The position numbers were made by a program, and so were the translations under genes. Of a DNA stretch of 29,463 bases, positions 28,911-29,463 are shown piece by piece. Origin of the DNA: an uncultured Eubacteriales bacterium (GTDB taxonomy: Bacteria > Bacillota_A > Clostridia > Oscillospirales > Oscillospiraceae); NCBI GenBank assembly GCA_900319835.1, contig ONPY01000017.1:1-29463 (forward strand), given 5' to 3'. Every line of letters starts with the position of its first letter. Positions within the stretch are counted from its first letter, which is position 1. The notes beneath the pieces are model-generated. The model had not been told where the DNA came from, did no database searches, and was given only the letters and a program-made list of their open reading frames with translations.

Positions 28911-29463
28911 TCAGAACAGCTCCGCCACAAGCGTGGCAAAGGCGGCGGGGTCCTCCACCTCCGCGCCGGAGAGCATCTCCGCCAGACGTGTGAGGATCAG
29001 GGAGAGGGTCTTGGCCTTGTCCCTGTCGCCGCTGTCAAAGGCGGCCTTCAGGGCCTGCACGGCCTTGTGCTCGGCGTTGAGCTCCAGCACGCGGGTGGCA
29101 CGGATGCTGCGCATCTCGGGGCTGGGTCCGCGGCGGAAGTACTTCTCCATCTCCAGCGTCAGCCCGCCCTCGGTGGTCAGGCAGCAGGGCTGGGTGGTCA
29201 GCTTCCGGCTGAAGCGGACCTTGGCCACGTCGTCGCCCACGGACTCCTTGACAAAGTCCAGCAGCTCCTTGTTCTCAATGTCGCGCTCGTCGGCGGCCTT
29301 CTTTTCCTCGTCGGTCTCAAAGCCCAGATCGTCGGTGACCACGTTGCAGAAGGTCTTGCCGTCCTGATCGTGCAGGCACTCGAGCACCATCTCGTCGATG
29401 GGACTGGTGAGATAGAGGATCTCGTAGCCGCGTTTCCGCACCTCCTCGCACTGCGGCAGGGAG
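28911..29463 (-). CDS. htpG: Chaperone HtpG (Hsp90), C-terminal part only
   Basis: 184 codons run in from the right edge and end at TGA 28911-28913. The sequence RKRGYEILYLTSPIDEMVLECLHDQDGKTF matches the end of the Hsp90 middle domain, and RVLELNAEHKAVQALKAAFD matches the C-terminal dimerisation domain (LEINPNHPL-type motif). It ends MLSGAEVEDPAAFATLVAELF, as bacterial HtpG proteins do, without the eukaryotic MEEVD tail. HtpG is a cytosolic ATP-dependent chaperone; the ATPase domain lies outside the window. The 419 bp before the next gene (28492-28910) hold only the palindromic repeats. Confidence 0.93.
   Translation of the reverse strand, partial: SLPQCEEVRKRGYEILYLTSPIDEMVLECLHDQDGKTFCNVVTDDLGFETDEEKKAADERDIENKELLDFVKESVGDDVAKVRFSRKLTTQPCCLTTEGGLTLEMEKYFRRGPSPEMRSIRATRVLELNAEHKAVQALKAAFDSGDRDKAKTLSLILTRLAEMLSGAEVEDPAAFATLVAELF

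Overview
The window is a 29.5 kb piece of a GC-rich, spore-forming Bacillota chromosome, most likely a gut-type member of the Oscillospiraceae or a related Clostridia lineage. This rests on a YpeB-type germination protein, a YtrA-like GntR/ABC locus, a DUF951 protein beside RarA, Firmicutes-type ThiI and CinA, strong Shine-Dalgarno sequences, TTGACA/TATAAT promoters, and many short palindromic repeats between genes. The assignment is inference from gene content; no rRNA or tRNA gene was recognised.

Layout. Positions 1-2043 (minus strand): the N-terminus of a peptide-type ABC binding lipoprotein, a DUF951 protein and rarA, each transcription unit with a readable promoter. 2112-2915 (plus): an anchored protein with a Pro/Thr-rich stalk. 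2921-4014: repeat mosaics flanking nth (endonuclease III). 4015-6518 (plus): a GtrII-like glycosyltransferase overlapping an acyltransferase-3 protein, a candidate cell-surface glycan decorating pair. 6556-9434 (minus): ypeB behind gltX. 9428-11887 (plus): trpS, then a WecA/TagO-type phosphoglycosyl transferase and a strong terminator. 11910-15094 (minus): an ABC permease, ABC ATPase and GntR repressor operon with a large palindromic operator. 15262-17689 (minus): cinA and thiI. 17771-20088 (plus): a strong promoter, a roughly 450 bp hairpin-rich noncoding element, then a TSUP transporter and an L-asparaginase. 20384-23169 (plus): two overlapping flavoprotein genes. 23567-28491 (minus): hemW, vanW-like and metG. 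28911-29463 (minus): the C-terminus of htpG.

The genes are mostly housekeeping: three aminoacyl-tRNA synthetases, tRNA thiolation, DNA repair and replication-fork maintenance, haem chaperone and Hsp90. Envelope functions are mixed in.

The least ordinary content lies between the genes. At least five loci carry a family of two-hairpin palindromic elements, present as left and right halves, with compensatory base changes visible in one tandem array. A second repeat module ends exactly at the start codons of nth and of the first flavoprotein gene and supplies their ribosome-binding sites. A large hairpin-rich element follows a near-consensus promoter and has near-identical short direct repeats at its ends. 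These are the best candidates for undescribed biology here. No CRISPR array, phage, transposase or defence gene was seen.
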